Shown here piece after piece: positions 46,035 through 64,000 of a stretch of 64,000 nucleotides of DNA. Below the pieces are notes generated by a model. The model saw nothing but the letters and a program-made list of their open reading frames with translations. It was not told the origin of the DNA and searched no databases. A program made the translations under genes and the position numbers. Source of the DNA: Blasia pusilla (taxonomy: Eukaryota > Marchantiophyta > Marchantiopsida > Blasiales); contig CM114273.1 of NCBI GenBank assembly GCA_050084515.1, forward strand, positions 22,506,001 through 22,570,000. Reading direction: 5' to 3'. Each line of letters begins with the position of its first letter. The stretch's first letter is position 1.

Positions 46035-48294
46035 GGAAACATAATTTATACCTATATTATTATTTTAGAACTCCTCCTTGACCTTAGAACACATCTACTC
46101 TTGACAATTGTCCCTTTTAGCCAATAGGGTTGCTCACTCTCTCAACCAGTAGGATCATTCATTCAAAATTAATTGAAAAAGTTATCTATATGATTAAAAT
46201 AGGATGGGATTAAAAGAAATCCTACTCCAATGTTGACACCCGTCTTTTGTTGACAAATGTCACTCGAATAGAAGGAATTAAGTTAAGAGGAGACAATTAA
46301 ATTAAATGAGGAAAGGAAGATTAGAGACCATAAACTTCTTCTTTTTTTTAATTGAAGATAACTCGGGAAAAACTCTAGTATTATTTAATCACACATTAAT
46401 GACCAGAATTTCAAATCTTTTCATAAGGCTAGGGCAACCCCTAGTCATGACCTGCCATTTTTTCAACCTTATCACCTTCAAGGAATTAAAGTTTTTTTCA
46501 AAATGGATTTTTTCTTAATATTCATGGCAAGCGATATATACCCTCCACATGGATTAGGCATGATGGTTTGCATCTCCATATCTTCCAATGATAGCCAAAC
46601 GCAAATTTTAGGACCTGGAATGAAACCTTGGACGATATACAACGACCCGATAGATATCTGCGCTTGTTAGTGGCAACCTAAAAATATTTTCCCACGCCCA
46701 AAATAGAGCAAAATTTATTTTCATTTTCCCGCAAGTAGATCCCATCACAGCACAATAGCTGGTGCTTGTGCTCAGCATGAGTGAAAGATTAGGCTCGGGC
46801 GTTTCACAATCATTATTCTTAACGCGTTAAATCTTTCCATTCTTTCAACCATTGAAAAGAGCTTACACACTTCGGCTAGCAATATGTTTCAATTAATTTT
46901 AGGTCGAAAAGAACAGATGTCATCAAAAGATGGCACCCTACAAGGGCACTCTCCCATAATAATATACTAATTGGTGCCCGAGCGATGGACGGATTAGAAG
47001 TGATGTATAATTTTGATTTACCATTCATAATACAATTGAATTCGATTAATCCTTTTGTCTTAAACATATTATGATCTTATTAGTTAGAAAGGACATGTGT
47101 CAAATAAACATAGATATGTGCCATGCCCGGATTGAAATCAACTCCTAAAATATTAATTAGTTTTCAAAATTTTGATCTTGTCTTCTAATTCAATTTCGAA
47201 CGATCTTACAGGTCAAAAAAGCGGGCGCTATTATTGGCTTAGAGAGCGAACTATCCCATTAGCTGAAAGTGTCCATAGAAGAGGAAGTTGCAAAACGAAT
47301 AATCATTCTCCCTTAATAATATAAGATCTAAATATAAATAAATTTTCTTGAGTTTTCTGCATGGATGACTCAACGTTGCCTCCGTTTTACAAACGAAATT
47401 GGCAAGAGAGACACGTGTTTGTCGCCGAGCGCCGCGATTTCATCTTGCCAGACAAATGGGAGAAATGTAAAAGTTTAGAACAACAACAGTGAATTTCAAG
47501 ATTGCCGCATGATTAGTCGGGACGTTTCTCGTCCTCTCCGTCCGTCCGGTCGGTCGCCGCTCGAACGCGTCCGGTGGAGGAAAAGGCGAAAGGGACAAGC
47601 GAGCGGAACTGAGAATCGGACGACGTGCGAAATCGAGAACTGGGCGACGTTGGAGAATTGGGCAACGTGCGAGATGAAGAATTGACCGACGTGCGGCGAT
47701 GGAGTGGAGTTGCGAGGCTCTCCGAGCAACCCTCTCCATTCGCCATGTTAAGAAGAGTTGCGGGGGCAGCGATGATTGAGTGCCACTTGATTTGTCTTGC
47801 AGAGATACGGCGGCCAGCTTCTTGGTGTGCTCGGTTGACAGTGCGTTTAAGAAATCGTTAGATTGAGGCGGGACTGGCGTTTCTCCGAATAAGTCGCGGG
47901 AGGATGAGGATTACAGTGGAGTGGCTTCGGGAATCGCATTGAGGTCGCCAATCGAAGCATGAAGTGGGAATCGTCGGTGGAATTCGTCCGCGCAGATGGG
48001 CTATGGAACTCCCGTGAGCTCGTCGATCGTCCCTGTGTGTCGCCGAGTGCGATGAGGCCGAGCAGCGCCCGTCGAGCAGAGCGCGCGACTCGGATGATCG
48101 TGAGCCCTTCTATGCTTCTGAGTTGCTCTTCGCTGCTGCCATCGACATCGCCGCGATCGCAGGGGCCACAGTGTTGTCAGCGCGGAGCATAGACGGCTTG
48201 GAATTTGGATATCGAACCCTCCGATCACCCCTCGAATATCCGAGTGTCTGTCAGCTCCTGCCCGCGCAGTGTCCGAGTCGCGGTTTGCTCGGCA
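46035..48294. other. Intergenic and 5' flank of the fucosyltransferase gene
   Basis: AT-rich to about 47350, then GC-rich. A diverged minisatellite with core g(g/a)(c/g)gacgtgcg lies at about 47610-47695. The last several hundred bases should hold promoter and 5' UTR of the gene starting at 48295. No certain core promoter element is visible. Confidence 0.5.
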
Positions 48295-49932
48295 ATGGGG
48301 GCCTTGGGTGAGAAATCGGCCCCGGGCTCGGGCAAGCATCCGCGGGCTCTGAATATCTGGCAGAAGGCCGTAGCTCTCCTGTGCGTGGGCTCGATCCTCC
48401 TCTTCTTCGTGACCATGTTGATGGACGCGGAATTCGCGATGAGGTGGTCGGGGCTGTCCGGCATCTCCTCCGCCAACAAAAATGAAGCCTTCGGACCTCG
48501 CGCAATGTCCTCCACGTCCGTCCTTCAAGACGATCCCACCTGCTTGAGCCGCACTCAGCAGAACCTGTACCGCAGGGACACCAAGCAGCTCCCGACGCCC
48601 GCAGGTCTCGTCGACGCTTGGAAACGCTACAGCGAGCTCCACCGGTCGTGCTCGTTTGAGAAGAACAAGAACTGGACCGACGTTTTCGTCAACCAGAACA
48701 ACGGCGGCTGCAACTACCTCATCTACCTGGAAGGAGGAGCCGGGCTGGGCAACAAGATCTTGTCCCTGACCTCCGCATTCCTGTACGCCCTCGCCACGGA
48801 CCGAGTTCTGCTGGTCGATTCCAGAAAGACGATGATCAAATTGCTGTGCGAACCATTCGAGGGCTCTTCGTGGTTGTTGCCGGACGATTTTCCCTACGAG
48901 GAGGTGGAGAACGCTCCGCCGCTGGGGAACGCCCGGGAATCCAATTGGAGCTTGCCGCTGGTGAACTTCCATCTGGAGCACCTGCAGAGCGATGGCGACC
49001 AGTTATTCTTCTGCGACGACACGCACTTCCAATTGCGGCGGGTGCCGTGGGTGGCCTGGACCAGCACCCAGTACTACGTCACCAAGCTGTTCATGATCCC
49101 GTCGTTCTGGCGCCGCCTGAGCCCAATGTTCGATTCCAAGAGCAACGCGTTCACGCATCTCAGCCGACTGCTGATCCTTCCCAACAACGAGCTGTGGGCA
49201 CACATCGTGCGCGTCTACTGGGGCTACCTCTCCAGCACCGGCAGACGGGTGGGGCTTCAAATTCGCCTCCACGGGCGGTGGGATTTGGCCGCTTTCGACG
49301 AGGCGGTGAACGAGAGGATCATGACTTGCGTGACCGGCAATCACATCCTGCCGAAGATCGCCCGAAACGACAACATCACCGCGCTGACGGCAATGCTCAC
49401 CCGCAAGTTCATAGCCGAGAAATGGAACCGTCCGTCTTCGGACGCCGTGGTATTCGTAGCCTCGTTGCAGTCCCGCTACTTCGAGGAGATGATGAAGACG
49501 TTCAACCGAAATCCCAACGTCGACAACTCCATCATCCGAGTGCAGATGATGACCCACGAAGGCAGGCAGGACAATTCCCTCGATCAATCTCACAACGCGC
49601 TCGTGGAAATGTGGCTGCTCAGCTACAGCGACGTGCTCGTCACCAGCGCCTACTCCACATTCGGCTACGTCGCGCAAGGCCTCGGCGACTTGACCCCTTA
49701 CGTCCTCAACATCAGAGGCGAATCCATCGACGGAGACGGCAAGGTCCCGTGCTACCTGAGCCAGTCATCGCAGCCCTGCACCCACTTCCCCTTCGAACCC
49801 GACTGCCAGGACTGGAACGTGTCCGCGGCGCACAGAGCCTGGATCGACCGCCATGTGCGAGAGTGCGAGGATCAGCCGGGCGGGCTTCAGCTGGGCGACT
49901 TCCCCGATGCTAATCGCACACAGCTACACTAG
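48295..49932 (+). CDS. GT37 fucosyltransferase (xyloglucan alpha-1,2-fucosyltransferase-like)
   Basis: A single 545-codon exon. The ATG at 48295 puts a transmembrane segment at residues 22-42 after a short basic tail, the type II Golgi topology of this family; the frame also allows an ATG at 48205, which would add 30 residues. The GT37 domain shows GAGLGNKILSLTSAFLYAL (residues about 148-166), RVLLVDS, CEPFEGSSWLLP, the nucleotide-binding type motif VGLQIR (319-324), LVTSAYSTFGYVAQGL (about 448-463) and the terminal HVRECED. Members transfer fucose from GDP-fucose to xyloglucan or arabinogalactan side chains in the Golgi. Length and motif order are complete and no stop occurs. The acceptor cannot be told from sequence. 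High GC sets it off from the AT-rich flanks. Confidence 0.92.
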   Translation: MGALGEKSAPGSGKHPRALNIWQKAVALLCVGSILLFFVTMLMDAEFAMRWSGLSGISSANKNEAFGPRAMSSTSVLQDDPTCLSRTQQNLYRRDTKQLPTPAGLVDAWKRYSELHRSCSFEKNKNWTDVFVNQNNGGCNYLIYLEGGAGLGNKILSLTSAFLYALATDRVLLVDSRKTMIKLLCEPFEGSSWLLPDDFPYEEVENAPPLGNARESNWSLPLVNFHLEHLQSDGDQLFFCDDTHFQLRRVPWVAWTSTQYYVTKLFMIPSFWRRLSPMFDSKSNAFTHLSRLLILPNNELWAHIVRVYWGYLSSTGRRVGLQIRLHGRWDLAAFDEAVNERIMTCVTGNHILPKIARNDNITALTAMLTRKFIAEKWNRPSSDAVVFVASLQSRYFEEMMKTFNRNPNVDNSIIRVQMMTHEGRQDNSLDQSHNALVEMWLLSYSDVLVTSAYSTFGYVAQGLGDLTPYVLNIRGESIDGDGKVPCYLSQSSQPCTHFPFEPDCQDWNVSAAHRAWIDRHVRECEDQPGGLQLGDFPDANRTQLH

Positions 49933-52424
49933 ACTTTTACGACAAGAAAATCTGCGTAGACCTCCTCTCCTGATTCGTTCGGAGGTTGTATTCGTTAACC
50001 AATCAATCAAGCAAGCAAGCAGCCCGCCCTACACCGTCTGTCGAGCCTAGATCGATGCCGTCGTATCGAATCGCATCCACCTCGAAACGTCGAACCTTCC
50101 GCTCGTCTCGAGCCCAGAGATCGAGTCCCACGCGCGTTCACTCGCACTCGTTCGTTCGCCGCCTCCACTCCGAATCATGCGCTCCGGCGGTGAGATTCCC
50201 GGCTCTGCTTGTGCGGGACGTCGTTCCTTCGTCATCTCTCTTCCACGGCGCGAGGCGAGGGGTCCGTCCGCCACGCCGTAAAAGCTGTCATCTCCTTCAT
50301 ATACCACCGTCTCTTTCGATGTGGCTGCGAGAGATTGCCGCCATCCTCCGCGCAGCTTCGGACGCAGGAGTTTTGCTGAGAAAGAGCACCCACCAACTTA
50401 CCCTCCCAAGTGAAACTGCCTCTCCATCTTTTTGTCCACAAACATAGTAGCCAGATTCTCTGCTTGGAGCTCTTGGATTCACCACCTGATAGGCTGGCAG
50501 CATAAATTGCACGCGATCGATCGTCACTGGATTGATTGGTTGAGGGGACTGAGGATTTTCCTACTGTTTAATCAAACTTCCACTTTTTCAAGGTTTAATT
50601 GCTTGTGATATGAGAGTTGTTGCAAGTGAGTGAGCTGCAAAAAGTGGCCTCTATTTTGTGAGTACTCCTTTCGCGAGTCTTTTCCGAGCGGTTATCGTAG
50701 TGCCATTTGACATGGACTACGAGAGGAGAGAAGGAGAAAGAAATCCAAATAATGAATATAATCATGATCGTTAGTAGTGTGTAGCAAATCATCGTTTAAA
50801 AGAAGTTTTGAAGTTTATGTCCATATTACTAAAACGAGTTGCTCCATAACCTTTGGGTTTTCTACGTTAACGATAAGTTATATTTGGATGAAAAGAAAAA
50901 ACTTTTATTGTGTCTACTTGTTACATGCATGAGATTCTAGTGTGGTGGGCATCTTGCTCTTGAGCGGAACTTGGGATTGAATTTGATTCTAGCCACCTGG
51001 TCTTGTTGAAGTTCCCTCTTCAATGATAGCTCATTTCTAACCTCGAGAGCCTATTGATAGGTGCGAGATTAAAGAGGTGTTTACGAATCCATAATAAGAT
51101 ATTTTCCATAATAGGATAAACTAGTGGAGGGTAAAGACCTTCCCACGACTAAGGAAACACCACTTCCCATAACTACTCTAAATCTTGCCAAGCCTCTATC
51201 TCCAACACTATCCACGAACCTCAAATTACCATGACTCCTTGGATGAGACCTCTCCGATGAGTGGAACTCGAGAGGGACTTCGAGAGGTTATGTTTGCTTT
51301 CATAAACCCATATCAGATGAAGTGCATTGGAGTAACTTCAGGGGGAAGTGATAGAAACCGACCCATGTGGAAGAAAAGGAGTTGCAGCTCCATCCACTCA
51401 TTGTACGGGCAGCGGTGACGCTTGCATAAGCAACACTCGTGGATGCATGAGTTATTGCTTACTTTTCCAACCCCACAATGAAAAAAAAATCAAAATAGTA
51501 TTTAGAAATTAGTCCAATCAAGCTTGAGATTTTTTAGATCTCTATGTGGATTTCTCTTTCATTAATGGCATCAAGTTTTTCCATTTGTAAGCTTCCTCTA
51601 GCACAAAGTCCATTTGGTACATGATATATTGGGAACATAAAGTTAAAGCACTCATGCTTGATGAAGAAATTAAGGTTATGGTAATGGGGATAGGTGACAA
51701 GATATGGAGTGGTTTATGATGATATTTTTAAATGAGATAAGGTGTAAAATAATTGTGTCCACATAATGTTAGATTGAGACATAAGAGAAAGTCATATAAG
51801 GCAAGTGATGATATGCTTTGTTTTGTATTCTTGTGGATACCTTGAGTATAAAAGGAGGGACTTTCAAGGGTTCATTATCTTTGATTTCATTTCCTCAAGC
51901 TGTTCTTATCATTCTTGAGAAAATGGTATTAGAATTTGGCTGTTCTTCCAATGAGAATAGATTACCTCTCTTGGGAGAGTAACTTGACCATGATTCATTC
52001 TTGAGGATTTTGACAAATTAGTAAGTGTAGAATACCTTGAAGAAAACTTTTCATCTTAGAGGAGTAAACATTCATCAATGAACTTTAGAGAATATGTATA
52101 AAGGTGGTTCTTGATCCCATAAAACTATGTATAAAGAATGATGGATAAAGCATGTTCAAAAATCAAGAATAAGTGATGAAGCGCAAGTGGTATCTGACTT
52201 CCCTTTTCTTAACCAATACTTTGTAAAGTTTCTCTTCATAGATAGACATTGGTTTGTTAGCTATCTATTTTACCGCTTCGAAGAGACGTTCATAGATTGC
52301 ATGAATTTATCTTGCATCAATGATTTTCGCAACTAGAAGGTTTGTCCTTATTCAAAGAAAGACTCTCGACAAAAAAATGTGTCTTATATTGAGTGAGACT
52401 CACCATCGGGCACTCATCTCAATA
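49933..52424. other. Intergenic after the fucosyltransferase gene
   Basis: The first 500 bases are GC-richer and probably include the 3' UTR. The rest is AT-rich without recognisable genes. Confidence 0.5.
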
Positions 52425-53428
52425 TTTCACGAGCCTCATAACCAAAGGAGCGCCAAGCAGAACATCAAAACTTTAGTGGGCTTACACTATAATGGTTTGC
52501 CAATTGGAGAGGTCTCTTGAAGGAGACACAAGATATCAAATGTAGACAAGGTTGAATGTTTCATGCTTTTATGGTCGCAACTAGGAAACCTGAACCAAAC
52601 GTGAACCAAGACTTGAGAGGAGTCGATCTTAGGAAGAGTGGTTGCCTAAGAGGTGGGAACCGGGGTTTGGAATGTGACTAGTGTTTGGGACTTCGACTGT
52701 ATTTTGGATCATAAATCTTAGTCCCAAGATGCGTTTGGGAAAAGTAAGGTGGCATTGGAAAGCTTATGCAAATCCAATTGCAACGTACTAAAGATCTTAA
52801 CAAATGCACAAGCAAAGGTTGAGAAACATCCTAGAAATGAATGTATATGGAGTTGGGATTGAGGGCCAAAAAGAGGGGCCCGAACGTATTTTCCCCAAGA
52901 GTAGGGAGAAGGCGGAGAACCCAAGAGCATTAGTAAGGGGGAAGGTCTCCATGAGTGCTTGGGAATCAAATCCAACTTTGGGACGCCGCGAGATGAACCA
53001 AGGGCACGGAATGGATGAGGAGTTTCTCGTTGGGATTTGAAACCGAACCAAGTCCAATGGAGTGGATTTCAGAGGCCTCTATTGGATTCCAACCCGCAAC
53101 TCATTTAGTTGGGTCTCGGTTTGGGGCTCATGTGAGGTCCATTGGACATTTGGGACCGCTAGGCGTGCAAACTCCGTTTTAGATGCCTAGACTAACCTGA
53201 AAGTCTGCCCCAAGTCTCGAAAGACTTGCCCACGTTGGGAAGTGAGGAAGTAGGAAGGTTGAGCTTGATGAGGTGCCGATTTGAGAACTCGGTGAGTCGG
53301 AAGGCTGATTGACCTAGATCATACTAACGTGAGTGTGCTTGGGTGCAGATCAGCAGCGATAACGTGTCTTACTAAATGTATTCTTGCGTTACACTAAAGA
53401 TTGACGTTCAAGAGGAGTGGGTGCACTA
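52425..53428. repeat. Diverged copy of the 1-kb insertion element
   Basis: Collinear with 11740-12741 over its length: gcgccaagcagaacatc at the left, ccaagatgcgtttgg in the middle, taaagattgacgttcaag at the right. Many transitions show it is older than the copy in element 1. Confidence 0.8.
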
Positions 53429-56211
53429 CACGATAACCCAAAACTCACAACCACACATCCCTAAGGGCCACACCAAGCGGCATCCCAATGACTCACCACT
53501 CCAATCTCTCATACTCCTGCTCATGCAAGATACACCACAAAGTACTGCATAGTGATCTCTCAAACCTCTCTTCGCCCCTCATCTCCAATCCTTCTCTCCT
53601 CCCCTACCTTATGGAGACAAACTTTCTCCCTCCTTCTACTCTTTGTCCCTCTCGAGAGAGATGGAGAGGGTCCATTCCTTCCTTTTATGGAGGAATGTAC
53701 GAAGGTCTTTTTATTCCTCCTTACAAACCATCTCTTCCTTTCCTATCCTATTGAGAATTTCATTTTCTTAAGATGAAGTTTTCCCTCATTGAAATTTTAA
53801 TATTTCTCTCTTCTCCTCCCTTATTGAAATTTAAAATTTTAAAAAAAATTAGGAAGCCTCTTGAGATTGAAAGTTTATCTGGTTCTCTCTTGCAATTTTA
53901 TTCCTTTCTCTTTCTCCTCTTTTGTTCAAAATTAAACCTTCTCACTTTCCCTCCCCCTCTTGAAAACTAAACCCTCTAAAAAAATTTAGCCCTCCTTTCT
54001 TTAAACTTTGACCCTATTTCTCTTCTTATTGAAAATTACTTTCTTTTCATTTTACCCTCATTTACAAATAGTTAAACACTTCTTTGTAAATTCCTCATGA
54101 AATCTATTACAAACATCTAACTATTAACGCAACATTAAGAGTTTAATATTGTGTTAGTTACTAACCCAAATTATTGTATAGATGTGGGAAAGATGGTCTA
54201 AGCATAGCTATGCCACGGGAGCCATTTGGGCATAATGTGTCCCAATTTTATTTGCACTATCAAACTAGGGTTGGAACATAAAGAAATGAAGGTATGCTCA
54301 CTGCTTTATATTAAGGTATAGAGTAAGTTAGGATGGAAAGGAAGAATTATAATTAAAAAAATCCAATACCACAATAAGGATATGAATCTTTTAGTGATGG
54401 GAAATTAAACTGTCGGGAGGTATTCTGGGTCCAATTTTTTCATTTCTAATAAATTTGGGAGGGTGGGGGTTGTATTTAACCCAATGAACAAGGTTACAAG
54501 TAATCGTAGCCGGCTAAAATCAGAAATTTCCTATTCATTTAAAACTTGTCGAAAAAAAATGGCAGGGTTAGGAGGGGTTTCTTTGTAAAAAGTATATGAA
54601 AATCCGGTTGGAAATCCAAATTTACCGATCTGGGCTATGACACACCGGAAATGTACCGGTTCTCATGAAAAAACTCCCCGGACTATGATTTAACCTAGAT
54701 ATCTTTACCCGTATTTGTAAGAAAAACTTTGGAAGGTTATTTCCATATGCTAGTTTTTATGGCTATTTCTAAAGATGAATTTTTGTGAATGTTTATTATC
54801 ATATACCTCCGAAAAGTATTTCCAATAAGTGCTATTCTTAACACCCTTAACATATCCACACATGCGGATATGGGTGTAGGGTATAGACCGGATTGTCATG
54901 CCTAGCCTCATTACCACAATCTTATTAGAAGAACCATAATAGGATTTGTTAAAGATCACTCAGGAGAGAATCCTCTAGGCCAAATGTCAGACCTAGCACC
55001 CATTGAGCCGCATTCAAAGATCCGGACATACTTCCAAATTGTTCACCCATGTATTTATCACAAGAAACAAAAGAGGAGCGGGGATTCCGGGGAATACGAA
55101 AACGGGAAGTTAAAGAGCTACCTGTTTCTGAGCCCAGGAACGCTCGCTGGAACAAATCCAGGTGTCAAAAAAACCCCAAAACAATCCCAGGATAGGTGGA
55201 TCTTTGACACCCTTCATATCCCAATAAATACATGGGGTTCTCATCAGTTTTTCTGTGCTGATCACTGCCTAAACTGACCACTCCCATAGAAGCAAGATAC
55301 AACAATACTTCTCCTTTCTCCCTTTTGATTTGTGCTTTCTTTTGTCCTTTTTCACACCCCCTGACTTCTCTTTTCCCATTTTTCACTGTCAAGTTCAATG
55401 ACAACTTTTTAATAGTCAAGAAGCAGGATGGAGTTTCAGATAATAGTCCATAGGAACCTCAAGGATTGACATTGCGTAAAGTCAACCTTTTTAGGCGACC
55501 TCTAGGTGCGGAATGGGTGGATTTGTACTGGTGTGGATTCCCTTTGGAGTGCCACTATCTTGCATTTATCACAGTTGATCCTGCGATTGTCACAGTTGAC
55601 ACGACGGAATGATTTAACTGTCATGCTACTGAGTCTTCTGACTTGAAACTATTTCACAATTGTGACTTATTTTGATTGCGTCTTGACACAAAAAACTTGC
55701 CTTAAATAGCTCACAATCGTTCGTGGACAACCAGAGTTAGTTGCCAAGAGTCAAAAGCGCTAGGGTTGCAAATGTCAATCATCCCACCCCGATCGAGTTG
55801 TTGTCACAAAAAAAACATTCAACAACAATTTATGAGTTGCAATTTTTACTGTAATTAGTGAGTCATAACAAAATCACATGACATTCCCATACAGAGTGAA
55901 CATATAAATATCAACTCGGTAAGGCTCCAAAATAAAAACAGTTAGCCAAATAATCTCACCCTTTTCATTCACATTCTGGAAAATCCAAATAACTCTATCA
56001 TATGACATCGTGAGACCTGTCGCAGGCAGCTTTTAATTTAAACGAAGCTCTGGGTAATGTTGGTCCAGTGCTTGAAATTGATCTCACTCGAGGCTGAGTC
56101 TGTCAAAATTCTATCACACGACTATCGAACATAACCAGACACAACAATTTGGGGAGTTATGGTAACTTCTAATCATGATTTGAGCTATAAGGGATGGACC
56201 AGCATTAAAAC
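53429..56211. other. Intergenic, with dispersed repeat copy 2
   Basis: CT-rich low-complexity DNA at 53500-54060. Bases 54495-54690 share ordered blocks with 8531-8730. The last part is the 3' flank of the prolyl-tRNA synthetase gene. No other gene is seen. Confidence 0.5.
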
Positions 56212-62415
<6,204 letters not shown>

Positions 62416-62446
62416 GGGGGGTATGGCGAAATTGATAGATGCTACG
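62416..62446 (+). tRNA. Plastid trnL(UAA)-like 5' fragment
   Basis: The 31 bases from gggggg to gctacg match the start of plastid tRNA-Leu(UAA), whose 5' exon runs GGGGATATGGCGAAATTGG then TAGACGCTACGG, with about three or four differences. Only the acceptor 5' strand and D-arm are present, with no anticodon or B box. It is a fragment, perhaps plastid DNA moved to the nucleus or a tRNA-derived element head. Confidence 0.5.
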
Positions 62447-63502
62447 CCGCAATGCCTCACGACTGCGTGGCACCTCTGCCTCTCTGATTTGCTGCTGCTC
62501 ATTTTTGCCACAACGCCTTGCAGCTCTGCTGCTCGGATTTGCTACTCTGTGTCTCCGAGACTCCGCTAGTCCGCTTTGCAATGATATACACGTATGTCTG
62601 CTTTGCAAAGCTCCGTTGGGCTACACAGCTACCTCTATGATTTTTCTGCCGATCATATGTGCTACTTTCGCGGACCCGCAGTCCAAACTTCGATTTGCTA
62701 CGCATCTCCAACTACCTTTCTTAGATCCATTTCGTTCGGGTGTTCTTTCCACAACTTGTGATTCCTCCGTAGATCCGCACTTCAATTTAGTGTTAGTGTA
62801 TTTTTTGTTTCTTTGTGTGATAGTTTGATTTGGCTTTTGCTTCACAATGTGCCCCGCTGAAATCTTGAAGTTGCAAATCGGCTTCTGTTGTAGTCGTTTT
62901 GCAACTTTCCAACTACTGGTCGCTCGACTATCACACTTGGGGATTGGTTCAATCCAACCGTCACACTTGGGTAGTGGATTCAACTCCCAGCTTGCGGAGA
63001 TTTGCACATGTTGCATTTTTTTCAAAAATATTCGGATGTTAAGATTTCGTACATATATGTAGCTGTGTAGTGCTGAAGTCAAGTTTACTTATCTTCATAT
63101 CCGAACATGGTTAGGTATTGCTTTGGAAGTCTGCGTTCATTACTTGAAGTCCTGTAGCACTAGCTCCGCCTGAACTCCACCATCCGATTTGAAAGAACAA
63201 GCCACCAACTTGATTTGCAGCCTTGTTTCCCACATTTGAGTCTATTTCATAAGGGTTAAATGGCCAAGAGACATAAGACGATGATTGCTTTCTAAGACAA
63301 GGGACGTCGAAACGATGGGGCACATATCATTGCATAGTTTCGCTCATTTGATGATAAAGATGAACAACCTACATTAGGCAGTAGTACGTGCAGCCTTACC
63401 TGAGAAAGTTAGCGTAGTCTGGAAGCACGTTTGGTACTCAATGTATGATTGGATTGACTATGATTCCGCTCTTGGTATAATTTTTTTTAAGTCTGTAGGA
63501 AG
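62447..63502. other. Intergenic, no gene seen
   Basis: Repeats of ttgctgctgctcattttt(g/c)cc and caacgccttgc occur near 62265-62530. No recognisable coding region. Confidence 0.5.
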
Positions 63503-64000
63503 GGTAAGGGGAAGAGTGCTTTTGCTAGAGATGGAGCAATAAATTGCAAAGTCGCTGCATTCACTGACCACGCCAAGTCCAAGAGCATATCAAGCTCTCA
63601 TGAGCTGCAAATGGAGGTAAGCAGTCAATGGCCAAGGCCATTGCGGCAACGAACGGAACTTGTGAAGTAGCCTTCCTAACATTTTTTAAGTGTGCATACT
63701 TCCTTGTGAAGGAGGCTATTCCATTTTTGAAATTTCCCAATCTCTGTTAGTTATTGCTTTCTATAAAAGCACCTATTACCATAGATCTTTACCAAGATGA
63801 AAAGAGTTGTAGTGAAATGTCTTATTATATCAGCCAATTTTTGCAAAGAATAACTCTTTCCAGAGTTCAAGCCTCTCCCTTTTTTGGAATCATGATTGAT
63901 GAATCCACAGACATATCTGTTACAGGTCATTTAGTTGTGTTTGCCACTTTCATTGAAGAGGGTCATGCAGAATGTTGTTTTCTAGGATTACTTCAATGCG
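63503..64000 (+). pseudogene. hAT-transposase-derived, ZNF862/KIAA1586-like gene fragment, broken, continues past the window
   Basis: One frame reads KSAFARDGAINCKVAAF up to SSSHELQ (63503-63615), a second reads QSMAKAIAATNGTC, then FFKCAYFLVKEAIPFLKFP, a TAG at 63748-63750, then PFFGIMIDESTDIS and TGHLVVFATFIEEG to the edge. This order (zinc-finger-linked helix region, then the first catalytic-Asp block with DESTDIS) is that of hAT-type, ZNF862-like proteins. One frameshift near 63620 and one stop indicate decay, unless an unseen intron explains the shift. Confidence 0.75.

Noticed and set aside
48846-49913. A 355-codon plus frame and minus frames at 48001-48981 and 49003-49677
   Set aside because: They are shadows of the high-GC fucosyltransferase gene; their products are Arg/Pro-rich or have no domains.
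53426-53470. A CACTA transposon start (cactaca) at 53424
   Set aside because: A seven-base match without a matching inverted end or further CACTA sequence.
62439-62828. A 129-codon open frame over the trnL-like fragment
   Set aside because: Leu/Ser/Cys-rich low-complexity product with no domain and no support for coding.

Overview
This window is nuclear DNA from a land plant. I favour a bryophyte or another non-seed plant, but that is inference. The plant assignment rests on three host genes of plant-type families: a QRT3-like pectin-lyase-fold protein (minus, 3789-7747, 3 exons), a GT37 xyloglucan-type fucosyltransferase (plus, 48295-49932, intronless), and an organellar prolyl-tRNA synthetase of the PRORS1/OVA6 type (minus, 56212-60861, 11 exons). 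Both spliced gene models were built by hand from GT/AG junctions that keep the reading frame and the family alignment. The last 500 bases hold the start of a broken hAT/ZNF862-like transposase-derived gene that runs off the window.

The middle (about 10.8-43.9 kb) is a stack of degenerate Ty3/gypsy retrotransposons of one unusual family. Its order is gag (two zinc knuckles) - aspartic protease - C5-cytosine DNA methyltransferase (DNMT3-like motif order) - reverse transcriptase - RNase H - integrase - PHD finger. Four copies can be told apart. Element 1 (minus, 10834-21047) has an inverted 5' segment and a 1-kb insertion inside its PHD finger. Element X (minus, 21780-22645 plus 41489-43860) is old and was split by element Y (plus, 22646-41484). 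Y was in turn split by element Z (minus, 28669-37901). X resumes its reading frame when Y and one 4-base duplication (CCCC) are removed; Y does the same when Z and one CACA are removed. All copies carry stops and frameshifts, many of them CAG to TAG.

The exciting system is this retrotransposon that carries its own de novo-type DNA methyltransferase and ends its integrase region in a chromatin-reader PHD finger. DNMT capture by retrotransposons is known from dinoflagellates and charophyte algae. Here the gene sits between protease and RT in a gypsy element of an apparent land plant, together with a canonical PHD finger. The element ends are also odd: the 5' ends carry a promoter-like block without the 3'-terminal block, and the 3' ends of Y and Z carry the terminal block without the upstream part, so full-length LTR pairs are not seen.

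The remaining DNA is AT-rich intergenic sequence with dispersed repeats, two foldback hairpins at 44.3 and 45.4 kb, a 5S-rRNA-like fragment in the leader of Z, and a 31-base plastid trnL-like fragment near 62.4 kb.
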